NCBI GenBank assembly: GCA_963575645.1
Contig: OY754466.1
Coordinates: 14,114,001-14,178,000, forward strand
Direction: 5' to 3'
From: Xanthostigma xanthostigma
Lineage: Eukaryota; Arthropoda; Insecta; Raphidioptera; Raphidiidae
Length of the DNA: 64,000 bases
Numbering within the stretch: the stretch's first letter is position 1; the number at the start of each line of letters is the position of its first letter. Positions 32,558 through 43,559 of this stretch are shown here, piece by piece. The notes under the pieces were generated by a model. It saw nothing but the letters and a program-made list of their open reading frames with translations. It was not told the DNA's origin and ran no database searches. A program made the translations under genes and the position numbers.

Positions 32558-35500
32558 GATAGCGTTGTCAAAATTTTTAGTAAACCGAAAGATGTAGAAC
32601 AAATTAATGTCTTTCCCCGGTTAACCACATTAGTTAATAAGTCACCCCTTTCAAACCACCCCCCTCCAGCTAACTTGTCCTCTCCTGTAAATACGTCTAT
32701 TCGATTGACTTCTCCCGTCCCGAATTATTCCTATAATTCCCCAAGTCAATCAAGTAGCTCTACGATCCCTCTAGTTTATCTCTACTTTCAACATATTCGA
32801 GCTTCGGCACTGCTTGATACCGGTTCTACCAAGAACTACATCAATTCCGAACTTGCTAATTATTTGTCATCGTTAAAAATAGGTACGATCACAAATTCGA
32901 TTTCTTATGCCCAAGTAGCCAACAGTTCTATCGCGAGATCTAATTTCACGTTAACAGTAGTCATTACTATTAGTAAATTTACCTGGAAGATTGATTTCCT
33001 AGTTCTCGACGCTCTGTCGTATCCCGTCATAATAGGTTATGATTCTTTATGCAAAATGGGTGCGAACGTTAATTGTACCGAGAATAATCTTTCTTTCAAA
33101 TTCGATCCCTCTCACGTCATTCCCTTTGTACCGTTACCCGCTTCGTCCAAAACCTTCTCCCTGGATCACGTTACCAGTATAGATTCAAATGCGGCCAACT
33201 TTAGTAGTTTGCTTGCTGAATTTCCAGAAGTTCTTACCGAAGAACTAGGTCAAGCTAAAAATTACAAATATTCAATTCATTTGTCTGACGATATTCCAGT
33301 CCGAAAGGCCCCGTATCCACTTTCCCCACCTCAAGCTAAAATAATGAGGGAACATATTAGTGATCTTTTGAATAAAGGCGTTATTTCACCTAGTAAATCC
33401 CCTTACGCTTCACCGGCTTTTCTTGTCAAGAAATCAAGTGGAGGTTATAGACTTTGTATTGATTATCGCCAGTTAAACAAAAAGGTTGTCATGGATAGTT
33501 TTCCTGTTCCGTCGATTGAGCACATTTTCCAGTGCTTAAAAAACGCCAAAGTTTTCACCACGTTGGATCTAAACAGCGCCTTTTACCAAGTTGAATTATC
33601 TGACAAATCAAAGAGTCTAACTTCGTTCGTCACTCCTGAAGGCCAGTGGAAATTTCATAAGGCTCCGTTCGGGCTATCTATTTCACCTAGTGCTCTAAAC
33701 CGTCTGATGTTTGACATTTTTGCCGATTTAAGATACAAGTTTGTGATTGTATTTTTCGACGACTTATTAATATACAGTCCCGATATGGAATCTCATATGG
33801 TACACGTTCGAGAAACGTTAAGACGTCTAAAAGAAGCTAATCTTACCGTGAATCCGGATAAAATAAAATTCGCCCAAAGCGAACTCAACTTCCTGGGTCA
33901 TCGTGTCTCAAGCAACGGTCTTTCCATGGATCCCGACAAAGTAGAAGCGATAAAGAATTTGCCAATTCCGAAGAATTTGAAACAGCTTCAAACGTTTATT
34001 GGAATGGTTGGTTATTACGCTAAGTTTATCCCCGAATACGCTCAGATAATGTCGCCACTCAATGATCTACGGAAGAAAAATGTCAAATATAATTTAACGG
34101 AAACGCATATTCAGTCTTTTCGCAAACTTCGTGAAGCTCTGTCAAGTTCACCAGTTCTACGTTTTCCCGATTTTCAACGCGAATTCATTCTGCAAACCGA
34201 CGCCAGTCAAAATCATGTTGGTTGTGTTCTTTTACAATCCTTTGAAGATGGTCTACACCCGATCCAGTACGCAAGCCGACGTTTGACATCCGCCGAGAAG
34301 AAATACAGTACGTACGAACAAGAAGCTTTAGCATGTATTTGGGCTATGGAAAAAATGAAATCTTACCTCTCGCATCAAACTTTTATTCTTCAGACAGATA
34401 GTTCCTGTCTCAAATGGTTAATTCAGCACCCCCGCAACTTAGGTCGTGTAGGTAGGTGGTTACTTCGCATCAGTCGTTTCAGTTTCAAAGTCGAACATAT
34501 TCGCGGTAAAGTAAATTGTACTGCCGATTGTTTATCCCGTTTGGTAGCTGAATCCGAAACTTCTGAGAAAAATGCAATACAATCAAATTTTCTCAATCCC
34601 ATTACGGAAATTAAAAATCCGTTTACCGAACTTAATATCCTGCAAGATCAAGATCCTGAGTTAAACCGCCTTAAAAGTCAAATTAATCAAGGTTTACCTC
34701 AGAAAAATTTCGCTATTCACAAGAATTTCCTGGTTCGACTCGTAGGCCGCAACCGTCGTCGACGTATTGTTGTTCCGTCCGCCTCCAAGAAAGAAATATT
34801 GGAACAGTTTCATAATTCACAAATCGCCAGTCATCCCGGAGTCACGAAGACGTATCGTTCAATATCACGAAGATTTTGGTGGCCGCGCATGTTTGTTGAG
34901 GTTCGTCAATTTATTAAAGATTGTATGCTCTGTGCAACGCATAAATCAGATCAACATCCTGATAAAGTAGTTATGTCGTCTAATCCTCCACAATCTGTGT
35001 GGGATAAAATTTACATTGATCTCATGGGACCGCTTGTCAAATCACATTCCGGGAATAAATATGTTCTTCTAATTCTGGATAGTTACAGCAAGTGGTTAAT
35101 AACTTACGCGATTCCTGATTCCAGTTCCACGTCGATAATAAAATGTCTACATCAAGTTTTTACCACGTACGGTCCACCAACTAAAATAGTTTCCGATAAC
35201 GCGACTTCGTTTACGTCAAACAAGTTTAATGAATTCTGTACTTCCTGGGGTTCACGTGTCATTCACAGTTCGCCTTATCATCCTTCGTCCAATGCTGTAG
35301 AAAGAGTAATACGAAACGTTAGAGCTGCTCTGTCAATTTTACTTCAACAAAAGTTTGACGATCATCTCAGTTGGGACTTGTTATTAAATCACATAACCTT
35401 CGCCAATAATTCTTCATATCATGAAAGTATTAAAAATTTACCTTGTAAGATATTTTTGTCAAGAGAAATCAAATTTCCACTCGATTTACAATGGAATTTG

Positions 35501-35827
35501 TCATCTGTGTGGGAACAAGACGCTTTGCCTTCCGAAAATCAAGTTCGCCTAGCTCTGTCAAAATCACATGATCTACAAGCGAAATATTTCAATAAAAACC
35601 GTTCGTTGCAGTCGAAGTTTCAAGTCGGCGATTTTGTTGTACAAAGGTTACATTATAACAAAATGAAACCGAATTTTCACCTCAAACTTTGTCCTCGTTA
35701 CAGTAATCCCCGTGTAATTTTAGAATTTACGAGTCCTGTTAGCTGCATCCTTCAAGATACATCCTCCAAAAAGATGTTTAAATCTCATATTGAACATCTG
35801 AAGAAAATTCCGTCTGTTAACAATTGA
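32558..35827 (+). CDS. pol: pol polyprotein (protease, RT, RNase H, integrase)
   Basis: The frame is open from just after the gag TGA. It has no obvious ATG start, and residue numbers here count from the TTG at 32675 (1050 residues). Retropepsin: LLDTGSTKNY, catalytic D48. Reverse transcriptase: LDLNSAFYQVEL and FFDDLLIYS (D362-D363; an F-D-D form of the YxDD box). RNase H: QTDAS (D509), EQE (E548-E550), QTDSS (D575). Integrase: H713-x6-H720-x29-C750-x2-C753 zinc module, then D782, D841 and E876 (D,D35E). All catalytic residues expected are present, so Pol looks functional. It would be made as a Gag-Pol fusion only by reading through or bypassing the TGA, as the frame is the same as the second gag segment. 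Confidence 0.93.
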   Translation, partial: DSVVKIFSKPKDVEQINVFPRLTTLVNKSPLSNHPPPANLSSPVNTSIRLTSPVPNYSYNSPSQSSSSTIPLVYLYFQHIRASALLDTGSTKNYINSELANYLSSLKIGTITNSISYAQVANSSIARSNFTLTVVITISKFTWKIDFLVLDALSYPVIIGYDSLCKMGANVNCTENNLSFKFDPSHVIPFVPLPASSKTFSLDHVTSIDSNAANFSSLLAEFPEVLTEELGQAKNYKYSIHLSDDIPVRKAPYPLSPPQAKIMREHISDLLNKGVISPSKSPYASPAFLVKKSSGGYRLCIDYRQLNKKVVMDSFPVPSIEHIFQCLKNAKVFTTLDLNSAFYQVELSDKSKSLTSFVTPEGQWKFHKAPFGLSISPSALNRLMFDIFADLRYKFVIVFFDDLLIYSPDMESHMVHVRETLRRLKEANLTVNPDKIKFAQSELNFLGHRVSSNGLSMDPDKVEAIKNLPIPKNLKQLQTFIGMVGYYAKFIPEYAQIMSPLNDLRKKNVKYNLTETHIQSFRKLREALSSSPVLRFPDFQREFILQTDASQNHVGCVLLQSFEDGLHPIQYASRRLTSAEKKYSTYEQEALACIWAMEKMKSYLSHQTFILQTDSSCLKWLIQHPRNLGRVGRWLLRISRFSFKVEHIRGKVNCTADCLSRLVAESETSEKNAIQSNFLNPITEIKNPFTELNILQDQDPELNRLKSQINQGLPQKNFAIHKNFLVRLVGRNRRRRIVVPSASKKEILEQFHNSQIASHPGVTKTYRSISRRFWWPRMFVEVRQFIKDCMLCATHKSDQHPDKVVMSSNPPQSVWDKIYIDLMGPLVKSHSGNKYVLLILDSYSKWLITYAIPDSSSTSIIKCLHQVFTTYGPPTKIVSDNATSFTSNKFNEFCTSWGSRVIHSSPYHPSSNAVERVIRNVRAALSILLQQKFDDHLSWDLLLNHITFANNSSYHESIKNLPCKIFLSREIKFPLDLQWNLSSVWEQDALPSENQVRLALSKSHDLQAKYFNKNRSLQSKFQVGDFVVQRLHYNKMKPNFHLKLCPRYSNPRVILEFTSPVSCILQDTSSKKMFKSHIEHLKKIPSVNN

Positions 35828-36354
35828 AAAATTCACCCGAGGTCATTGCCCTCTAGTTTAATTTCAAGTTCAATGTCAGACAGCTGACATCTGTCAAACG
35901 TCAAGTGTTGTTAGGTTAGGTTATTACTAACAATAAAAGTTTAAGTTATTTTTCGTACCTGAGTTATGCTTTATTTTCCTAAATAAAGAATTCTCCCTGT
36001 GTTATTTCGTTATTCTCGTCCTTTGTTTTAGATTATAAGCTTGTCCTTGTTTACATTCCGGCGCTTTCCTAAGGCCCTATTACTTCTAACGTCTAAAGCT
36101 GTCTCCTTTCAGCCAGTCAGGTTACGACCCCATAATTTCCGTATTATCGGTGGTTGTTTCATCTCGTTAGATCAATTTAGATTAGTTAAATTTAATTAGA
36201 GCTTATTTATGAAGAGCACACTTCAACTGCCATAGTATGGGATATGGTAGATTGTCAAGTGATTGTTGACTTAGTTACAACAAAGATAAATTCATTGTTG
36301 TGAATTTCTTGTTGTATGTACAGTTAGTAGTATAGCGGAGTACCTCCTAATCAC
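35828..36354 (+). other. Retrotransposon 3' untranslated region, no env
   Basis: Non-coding sequence between Pol and the polypurine tract. It contains GTTAGGTTAGGTTA near 35910 and several AATAAA-like words. No env-like open frame. Confidence 0.7.
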
Positions 36355-36369
36355 TAAAGAGGGGGAGCC
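36355..36369 (+). other. Polypurine tract
   Basis: AAAGAGGGGGAGCC lies immediately before the 3' LTR start (TGTCACG at 36370), in the position where plus-strand priming occurs. Confidence 0.8.
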
Positions 36370-38287
36370 TGTCACGTGGTGCCATAGCACCGCGACAATT
36401 TTTTAATATTAGCATAAAAATTATTATAATAAAATAAATAAATAAGGAAATCAAATCACTAAATTCGCGGATATTTGCATGCGCGGTACGATTTGGATCG
36501 CGTGGCTTGGACTCATAAACATAAGTGTGTCTATCGTGTGATCCAGTCGTCTGACTCTAAATACGCGGTATCTGTGATTTTCAAAAAGTGAAAAAGTGAC
36601 AAACAATAGTTGTTAGGTGTGAAATAATTAAAATCAATATTGATTAGTTACGGAAAAATAACAAACATTAAGTTGTTTTCCGCGATTCGGGTGGTCGCAT
36701 GAAAAGGACGCTCATGGAATAAACCACAGAATCATCTTCAAGCTTCTTCTCCAAACCGAATTTAGACTTCATTGTACTACCATGAAGCGCCTAAATACCC
36801 GTAGTCACTCACGAATTATGTAAAGTATTCCTAGAATAAGTATTGTTCAAGTGTAAGTAAGTACTCTTCAGAAAAAGGTATGACGCTCACGCCTAGTTTT
36901 CTTTTCCTCTTTCACGTTTTATTATTTTTTTTTTAATTTAAGCAACCTTATTAAATGTACTTCCCTAGATAATTAAGCGATCACCTCGTCAGGGTTCTAC
37001 CCCCAGATTCTAATTGTCAATCATGATCAAATGATATTGTTAATATTAAGAATGTATTTACCCAGTGTTGCCAACCCTAATTTTAGAAAAATGGTAGATG
37101 AACTGCAGAAAATTGGTAGAAATTGGTAGATTTGAAAAAAGAAAATCGGTAGATCTTCATCTACCGTAATAGACGGAGAGATGGCTACGGAGAAAATAAG
37201 TGACTCGGTGCAGAGCTGAAAATTTGCAGAATAATAGGAGATAGTACAAGTAATTAGGGAAAAAATTGCCAGAAGGCTAGGCGGAAGATAAAAAGCCGCC
37301 AGAAGGCACTAATGTTGCAAAAAATCAGTGCACTTCTGGCAATTTCGTAACATTAGCGCCTTCTGGCGGCTCTTTATCTTCCGCCTAGCCTTCTGGCAAT
37401 CTTTCCCCTACTTACTTGTACTATCTCCTATTATTCTGAAGATTTTCAGCTCTGCACCGAGTCACCCATTTTCTCCGTAGCCAGTTCTTAGACCATAACA
37501 TGTGTATTATTTTATATATGAAACATAAATAATAATATTACATAATATACGTATATTAATTATGTTTTTGTTAAACAGTTTTAAGTGCTCAGAGCTAGGC
37601 TCCCCATTTTTGGTAATAAATATTTTGGTATGTAAAATTTGGATTATTAAATGGTAACTTACTATTTACCAACCCGAATTTTGCCTACTTGAATAAAGGT
37701 TAGTTCGCATTCGCAAAACAATAAACGTTAGTTCGCACTAAGCTAGTATAATGTAGTCAAGTAGTGGGTAATTTAGTTACTAAAATACTCGCTACTCCAC
37801 TTGCTTTAATTACTTGCTTAATCCGTAATTCGTTACACAATACGACTTAATTCAAAAGTTGGTAAAATTTGATTTGATTTGTTTTCATAACTTCAAAAAT
37901 AGGTAGATTTATAGATCATGTTGGTAGATAGGTAGACTAGGAGCGAAATAGGTAGAACTACCAAAAAGTTGGTAGATGTGACAACACTGCTTGTAAATCA
38001 GATTTCTTTGTACCTTGTCACCGACACGTTTTTTTGAAGTGATTATGAAATATAATTGTTATCGACCCACTGCATATTCTTTTCTTTGTTACATTTCTGC
38101 ACAAGTTTCTCAGAACAGTAGAAGAAGTGGAGCTGTACCCTCTCTGATCACTATGGGCCCAAAATAACACCGGTATAGCCCAAACAATCCACCGTTTTGA
38201 GAAATCTGTCCGTCTTTTTTCTTTTATTTATTCACAGGTGGGAATGGACCTACGTTACCAGAAATCCTTCCACTGCCGTGCTTTAAT
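36370..38287 (+). repeat. 3' LTR interrupted by a 933-bp insertion
   Basis: 36370-37056 and 37990-38287 equal the 687-bp and 298-bp parts of the 5' LTR. The foreign piece is 37057-37989. Because the 5' LTR is whole, it serves as the empty site, and the insertion must postdate integration of the retrotransposon. Confidence 0.92.
37057..37989. mobile_element. Non-autonomous element in the 3' LTR, palindromic core
   Basis: Ends CAGTGTTGCCAA (37063) and TGACAACACTG (37989) are imperfect inverted repeats, the kind seen in hAT-like elements. Subterminal regions both carry 'GGTAGAT' motifs (AAATGGTAGATGAAC; AGTTGGTAGATGTG). The core is a long inverted repeat, 37183-37316 against 37347-37482 (CGGAGAAAATAAGTGACTCG pairs with CGAGTCACCCATTTTCTCCG), with a 30-bp loop. 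Compared with the 5' LTR, no target duplication exists, and six extra bases (TTTACC) sit left of the terminus. No transposase. Confidence 0.78.
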
Positions 38288-38462
38288 ATATACATGGATT
38301 TGTAAACACAAATAAATGGTTGTTTTTTGTTGGGTTTCGGCGCATACGTGATATTGACTACATCATTTTAGCTGCAGCAAATAATTTTCCTAAATAAGTT
38401 TCCTCTTTTCCCGTGAACTTTTGCGGGTGAAGAAAACACAGTTTTTTTTATAATTATAAAGG
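38288..38462. other. Short spacer after the LTR element
   Basis: It starts with the ATAT target duplication (38288-38291). Otherwise plain AT-rich sequence. Confidence 0.5.
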
Positions 38463-38695
38463 ATAGCGGCCCGGTACGGCTTTGCCCGAATTTGTAGATT
38501 GCCACCGTTTTTTCGTCGACTCGCGTTGCAAAACTGGTCTCTCCGAAAAGCGCTTTTATTTTAACGTGATAATATATAGCCTATCCATCATGAAATTCCA
38601 TTCTAAATATTGGTGAAAAAAATGTTGAAATCAAATGAGTAGTTTCGGAGATTACCTCCAACGTCCAAACTTTCTCTTCATAATATTAGTATAGA
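38463..38695 (-). mobile_element. Non-autonomous Helitron (uninterrupted copy)
   Basis: On the minus strand it starts A|TCTATACTAATATTATGAAG (38695 downwards) and ends in hairpin GGGCAAAGCCGTACCGGGCC followed by GCTAT, a one-base change of CTAG. It is colinear with 16672-16914 and shows what 3652-4313 looked like before the TTAA element entered. Confidence 0.72.
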
Positions 38696-38750
38696 TAACA
38701 AAATCAATCAATGTTCCACCGTTTACTAATCAATTACGTCGTTAATATTT

Positions 38751-39030
38751 TATTAATAATATAAAAGAAATAACGATTGGTCTCACTATCTATTAATTTT
38801 TAAAAATTAATAATAAAATCTATACAGTTTGTCAGAAAAAAATTTTGAGTGGATGCGAGATGACTATAGACTTATTGTTAATTTAAAAAAAAATGTATAA
38901 GGTATTGCACCTGAAGAGGACCATGGCTTGAGCCGAAATGGTCGAAACGTTGTGAAGTGAAGTTTGTTTATTTTAAATAAACGAATAGATAGTGAGATCA
39001 ATCGTTGTTTCTTTTTTTATTAATAATAAT
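38751..39030. mobile_element. Inverted-repeat element with hammerhead-like motif
   Basis: The left arm, about 38751-38794 (GAAATAACGATTGGTCTCAC, then TATCTATT), pairs with the right arm, about 38983-39030 (AATAGATAGTGAGATCAATC, then GTTGTTTC). Between them is CTGAAGA (38911-38917), a 6-bp stem GACCAT/ATGGTC enclosing GGCTTGAGCC, and GAAAC (38944-38948). CUGANGA-stem-GAAAC is the conserved core of hammerhead ribozymes, which occur in several insect retroelements. Stem I/III were not established. Confidence 0.5.
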
Positions 39031-39431
39031 ACAGCTATCAATCGAGTCAATTAATTATCAAGTGTTAATATTTTATCCTGCCGGCAGTGATGGTGCGAAT
39101 ATCTACGAGTGTATTTTCCCAATTACTGGTTCGTTGCGTTTGCCTCCAATTATTCGCAATATTTTTTTTAATTTGTAGGTACTTATTGAAATTAGTTATT
39201 AAAAATGGCCTTCTGACAACTTGACATTGTAAAGTGGACGCAGATGCATAATTTGATCAGTTACTTGCACTTGTTTTACTATACATAGTCTTGTGTATAG
39301 ATGAATAAACAAATGCAAGCAGAAATTACGTACTATGAGGATAATTAAACAGTACCCAGTGTAAAAAAACCGTGATTCCCCGTTTTTAAAAAGGTGTACA
39401 TTCAGGTTACCAAACAATAGCAGCTACAATA

Positions 39432-39763
39432 ATGCTGGGTTGCAGAAAGGATTGTTAAAAAATTTGATTTGACAATAACCTTATAGATGTGATCATATTA
39501 TCACAGTTTCCACACAGCACTCTAGCGTCGTTGTGAGGAAAATAATTGTTATCAAAATGCGTGGAAAAATGTTGTTTCGAGATGGAAATTGTACAAAAAA
39601 TGATGCTAAAGTAGGAAAAGTATTGTCTCAATCGATCAATAACTTTTCGAGTAGGATCGAATTAAAAACTCTACAATGCTTTTCATATGGAGAAATATCT
39701 GTGGTCACAATCTAAGGCATTGTCAAATAAAATTTTTTGACAATGTTTTCTGTAACCCAGCAT
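39432..39763. mobile_element. MITE, ATGCTGGGTT family (copy 2)
   Basis: ATGCTGGGTT at 39432 and AACCCAGCAT ending at 39763 are perfect 10-bp terminal repeats. The pairing continues imperfectly for about 60 bp (TTGATTTGACAATAACCTTA versus the reverse complement of 39700-39740). It is related to 2466-2782. A 60-codon open frame inside is not a known protein. No target duplication was identified. Confidence 0.68.
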
Positions 39764-42329
39764 CAGTCTCAATGCTTTATTACACTTAACCAAGGAGGGT
39801 TGAACATAGCTTGGAGTTACCCATCAATTGAAAAAAATGTAAACTTGATCATTCGGAATTGAAAGTTTATTTAATGAATTTATTTGTTTGCTGAAAAGTC
39901 TAACTGATACATTTTTTTTTTCAAATTGGTACAGCTGTTTGGCCTGTACGCGTGACACAAAAAAGGATGACATACTTGCAGAATTTATAAGGATAGGAGG
40001 AATCTTATTTCTAATTCTGCTCAAAATTTGTTGTACCATTATTTCCAGTTACATTTTTTCATAGTGGAAAGTTAAAAAAATATTACTGATATTGAAAAAC
40101 AGCCAAAAAATTGTTTTCTTGAGTAGATCAGGCAGTTTTTATTACGTTTTTTATTGTCTGGTATTGCTGCAACTAAATGAAGCATTGGGATATCTTTATA
40201 TTTTTAATGTTCTGGAAAATTAAATTACTATACGTAATTGTTTATTTATAGTTTTGAAAAATGTCAGTGGAAACTTAAATAGCATAACTGGCATTTGAAG
40301 ACACTTAAAATGTCAGATATTTTATATTTTATTGTAAATAAATACATCAGAAATCCTATGGAAATGGTAAGCTATGGATATTATCACTGAATTATAACGA
40401 AATAACCATTTGTAATATGTTCTTGCGAATTTTTTTAGGTTTTTGTACATTGTGTACGAAATCTAGAGAAATAAACATGTCCCCATACTTTTTGTTTGCC
40501 TCTCTGTACCAGTATCACTCAAGAACTATTGGGTCGCTTTTGATGATTTTTGACATACTAGGTATATGTATCCAAACTTAAAGTATGGACTTTTTTAGTC
40601 AGGCTACGATCAAGTTAAGATAAGGTTACAAAAAAGGTTAATTATCCCTCTCATATTGACATAATAGTATTTCAGCAGATGGATTCAATATGTCAATAGT
40701 ACATTGACGCTTAAATTATCGGACTTGCATGAACTGCGCACTTTCTTAATCTTTTAATGAGGGTTCGTTTTATTAGTACCTGTAATACTTAACATGAATT
40801 CCGCACTAGTCTAATTTCTGGTATTTACAAAAATAATTATTAATCCCTTTTTTAAATTGATTTATCTTCGCCTTGTCAGGTATATCTGCATTTGCTTTTG
40901 ATTGAAATGTTCATTTTGCATTTGTTCTTCAGATTTGTTTTGTGGAGGTGAAGTCTTGCTAAAGTTACTCTAGCGTCTGATATTCATTATGAATCCCGTT
41001 TTTGAGTATAGTGAAAGAGGAAACGAAGTTTTGATTTTTGAAGGTGTAAAGTTTTCCTTTTCGAAGGTTTTAAAAAATGGCGAGTCGTTTTGGCGCTGTG
41101 CTTTTAAAACTTGCAGAGCTGTTAAGTTTTATTTTTCTTTCCTTTGATCATACCTACATAATTATTATTATAATTGCCTGGTGCGCATGTCGTGTACTGT
41201 GAATTTTTACGGTTTTTTGTACAGTGCGCAGTTCGTGTAATAAAGATTAGGAGCCAGGTATACAGTGCGCAGTTCGAGGCCGTCGAAATTATCTTTATAA
41301 TCACAGGTCGTCTTTTAGATGTCACCGCTACAGTCAAGTTACATTATTGCGAGCAAAGTCGTGTGTAATTAATTAGGATTTAGTAAAGGAAAAATTTCTT
41401 GTCGATTTTTTTATTACTTTCAATGACATAAACATTTATTAAAAAACTTCAAATTTTTCCATGCGTTATTTAAAGTCTCATAACGGATATTATAAAGAGT
41501 ATAAGCTACAAAGGTTACAACTTGCAAAAAAGAAGAAATGAAAACATTTAATTACAGTAACGTCATAGGGTCAAGGCGCCAGTTTTCGGAAGATACCTGC
41601 GTGGTCGACTAAATTTTTATGTATAGTTAACAGAATACCTATACCGGATGTTTTTTTGAAAACTTCGGACGTTTTTCTTTAAAAAATAACGGGTTGAATA
41701 AAAAAAAAAGTTTGAGCGAAAGTTGTTGGGTTTCGAGAGGGAAATCGTTTGGGCACAATAACCACCTCTACCACTTTAGTTCGAATGCTAAAAAAGTGAA
41801 TGCTGAGAATCTAATGATTCATGTTTCATTGTTGTAAATAATGTTTGATATAGAAAATATAAAAACATTTAATATCGTTTTTCTGGGAAATAGTTTTCAA
41901 CTAAATAACTATTTGATTAGTGTTTAAGAGAATAACGAAACGTGCTGTTTAGCAATTGATGATCATGAACAAAAAAATATCGATATCTATTGTATAAAGT
42001 CCCAGTTTCTTGTCTATCTGGACGAAGGGACGAACAGACGAAATATCATCATAAGGGCTCTTGTTAACGAAACGAAACGGTTACCTTTGTACACGATCCG
42101 CATATACGTGAGCGCGTCCATTGTTATCGATATCAGTTCTATACCTGAAGGACGCAGAAGTGCAAGGACGTTATGTCTTGTTTGTTTATTTTTGTAATTT
42201 TCTAGTCTTGTCCCAACACTGGCCTATTATGAACAAGGCTAATTAATAAATCCATATCAATATCAATTTTAAACTCCATATTCACAATGAGCAACACAAG
42301 GTAGGTAGGTAGGTAGGTACTTATAGGTA
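39764..42329. other. Intergenic, no gene supported
   Basis: AT-rich. A direct repeat TACAGTGCGCAGTTCG occurs at about 41221 and 41259, inside two antiparallel short open frames that I regard as chance. (GGTA)n lies at 42301-42319. No exon recognised. Confidence 0.45.
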
Positions 42330-42545
42330 AAAACGTGCGCGCACATCTGTCGTCGTCAACAGACTTCTATGAAATGACGTGGTCCGCTGCATCGGACCGA
42401 CCGCCGTCACGCCGAGCGGCGACGTGCGAGTATCCGTTGAGTTTTGTTGCAACGGTTACATGCCCGTCGCGTTACAAACACCCGCACTAACCTATTGAAC
42501 ACTGCGCGTCGGCCCGTCGCCCGTCATAAAAATCGGGCCGTTATC
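42330..42545. promoter_or_regulatory. CpG-rich patch, candidate promoter region
   Basis: This is a sharply GC- and CpG-rich island (GACCGACCGCCGTCACGCCG, CGCGTCGGCCCGTCGCCCGT) in very AT-rich DNA, preceded by a (GGTA)n tract. It has no long open frame. It lies 11.7 kb upstream of the first coding exon of the ATP13A gene, which starts with a splice acceptor and so needs an upstream 5' UTR exon. A non-coding first exon here is possible. A GC-rich transposon is the alternative. Confidence 0.25.
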
Positions 42546-43559
42546 CAAAAACACTCATCAAAATCGATTCAAGTGCAGAAGATATAACAGGCATAAAAAA
42601 CTTTGTTTTTTAAATCACCGATTTAAATAAAAATTATATTGGAGTATTTCGTAAATATTTTGAGCTCAAGGGCGTTGAAATTTTTCGAATCGGTTAACCC
42701 CTCCAGCAGTTACAACTGAACAATCATATAAAAACATTGACAATTTTTTTTTTCAAATTGTTTAAAAAACGTAAGACCTTGTTATATACAGTAGGTCCCA
42801 GTTGATTTTCTCGAGAACTGCATATACGATCGATAAGTTATTTCAATAGCTAATTTACAATTGAAATCGTTATATTCTGATAACAATCCGTTTCTAAATA
42901 TTTCAATGACGTCCGTTTACGTGTAAAAGAGAAATAACACCGGTTTTTAATATCAAGTCTTATCATTTGAGTCACACTGTATATTATACAATAAAACTTA
43001 CACACGTGTAATCATACGTTCTTAATTAAGGTCACTAACCGCCCTGTATTTATAGTTGATCTCTTGCAAATTTTATATCAAGCAGTGCAAAAAATAAATT
43101 TGTGTCGTTCAGCGAGTTGTGATGGGAGTTTGTGCAACTAAACGTGATTCGTCATCCCGTAGCAGAGAAGCTCAACTGTTTTTTGGGCGATGTTTTATAC
43201 AATGATGACGAGTGCGTGCCACCTAGTGAGTATTGACGATAGTTTGTGCCGCCCAGTGAATCTGTTCGGGCCATTCATGTAGCAAAGAAGCGTAACCGTT
43301 TTTTTTTATTATGTTTTAATTATTATGTTTTAATATGGCAATTTTTAAATTATTATCTTTGTAGCTCTAGAGCTGTACTGCCACTCAGTGAAAATTGTTT
43401 AAAATATACTCTGACTAGTGTGACCTGTGCGAATTATTCGCACTAAATAAGTATAATAATTATCACTTTACAAAATTATTTTTTAAATATGATTGCAGGT
43501 AATCAATTCGTTTCTAATTTTGCACACTGCTTATAACGTTCTTCTTTTTGTTGTATTAC
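42546..43559. other. Intergenic with imperfect duplication
   Basis: At 43120-43310 two related segments follow each other (GAGTTTGTGCAACTAAACGT.. / ATAGTTTGTGCCGCCCAGTG.., each ending AGAAGC.CAACTGTTTTTT-like). No gene recognised. Confidence 0.4.

Larger units (their letters stand above)
30641..38287 (+). mobile_element. Ty3/gypsy-type LTR retrotransposon (Metaviridae-like)
   Basis: The layout is 5' LTR (30641-31625), primer-binding site, gag (broken), pol, polypurine tract, 3' LTR (36370-38287), flanked by ATAT (30637-30640 and 38288-38291). The order protease - reverse transcriptase - RNase H - integrase is that of Ty3/gypsy elements. There is no env-like frame between Pol (stop 35825-35827) and the 3' LTR. 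LTR halves have identical lengths (687 + 298 bp) once a 933-bp insertion in the 3' LTR is discounted. I saw no substitutions between them by eye, so integration is recent. The copy itself is non-canonical: gag changes frame, and a TGA separates gag from pol. Confidence 0.93.

Noticed and set aside
35828-36354. env gene of an errantivirus
   Set aside because: No open frame of useful length between Pol and the 3' LTR.
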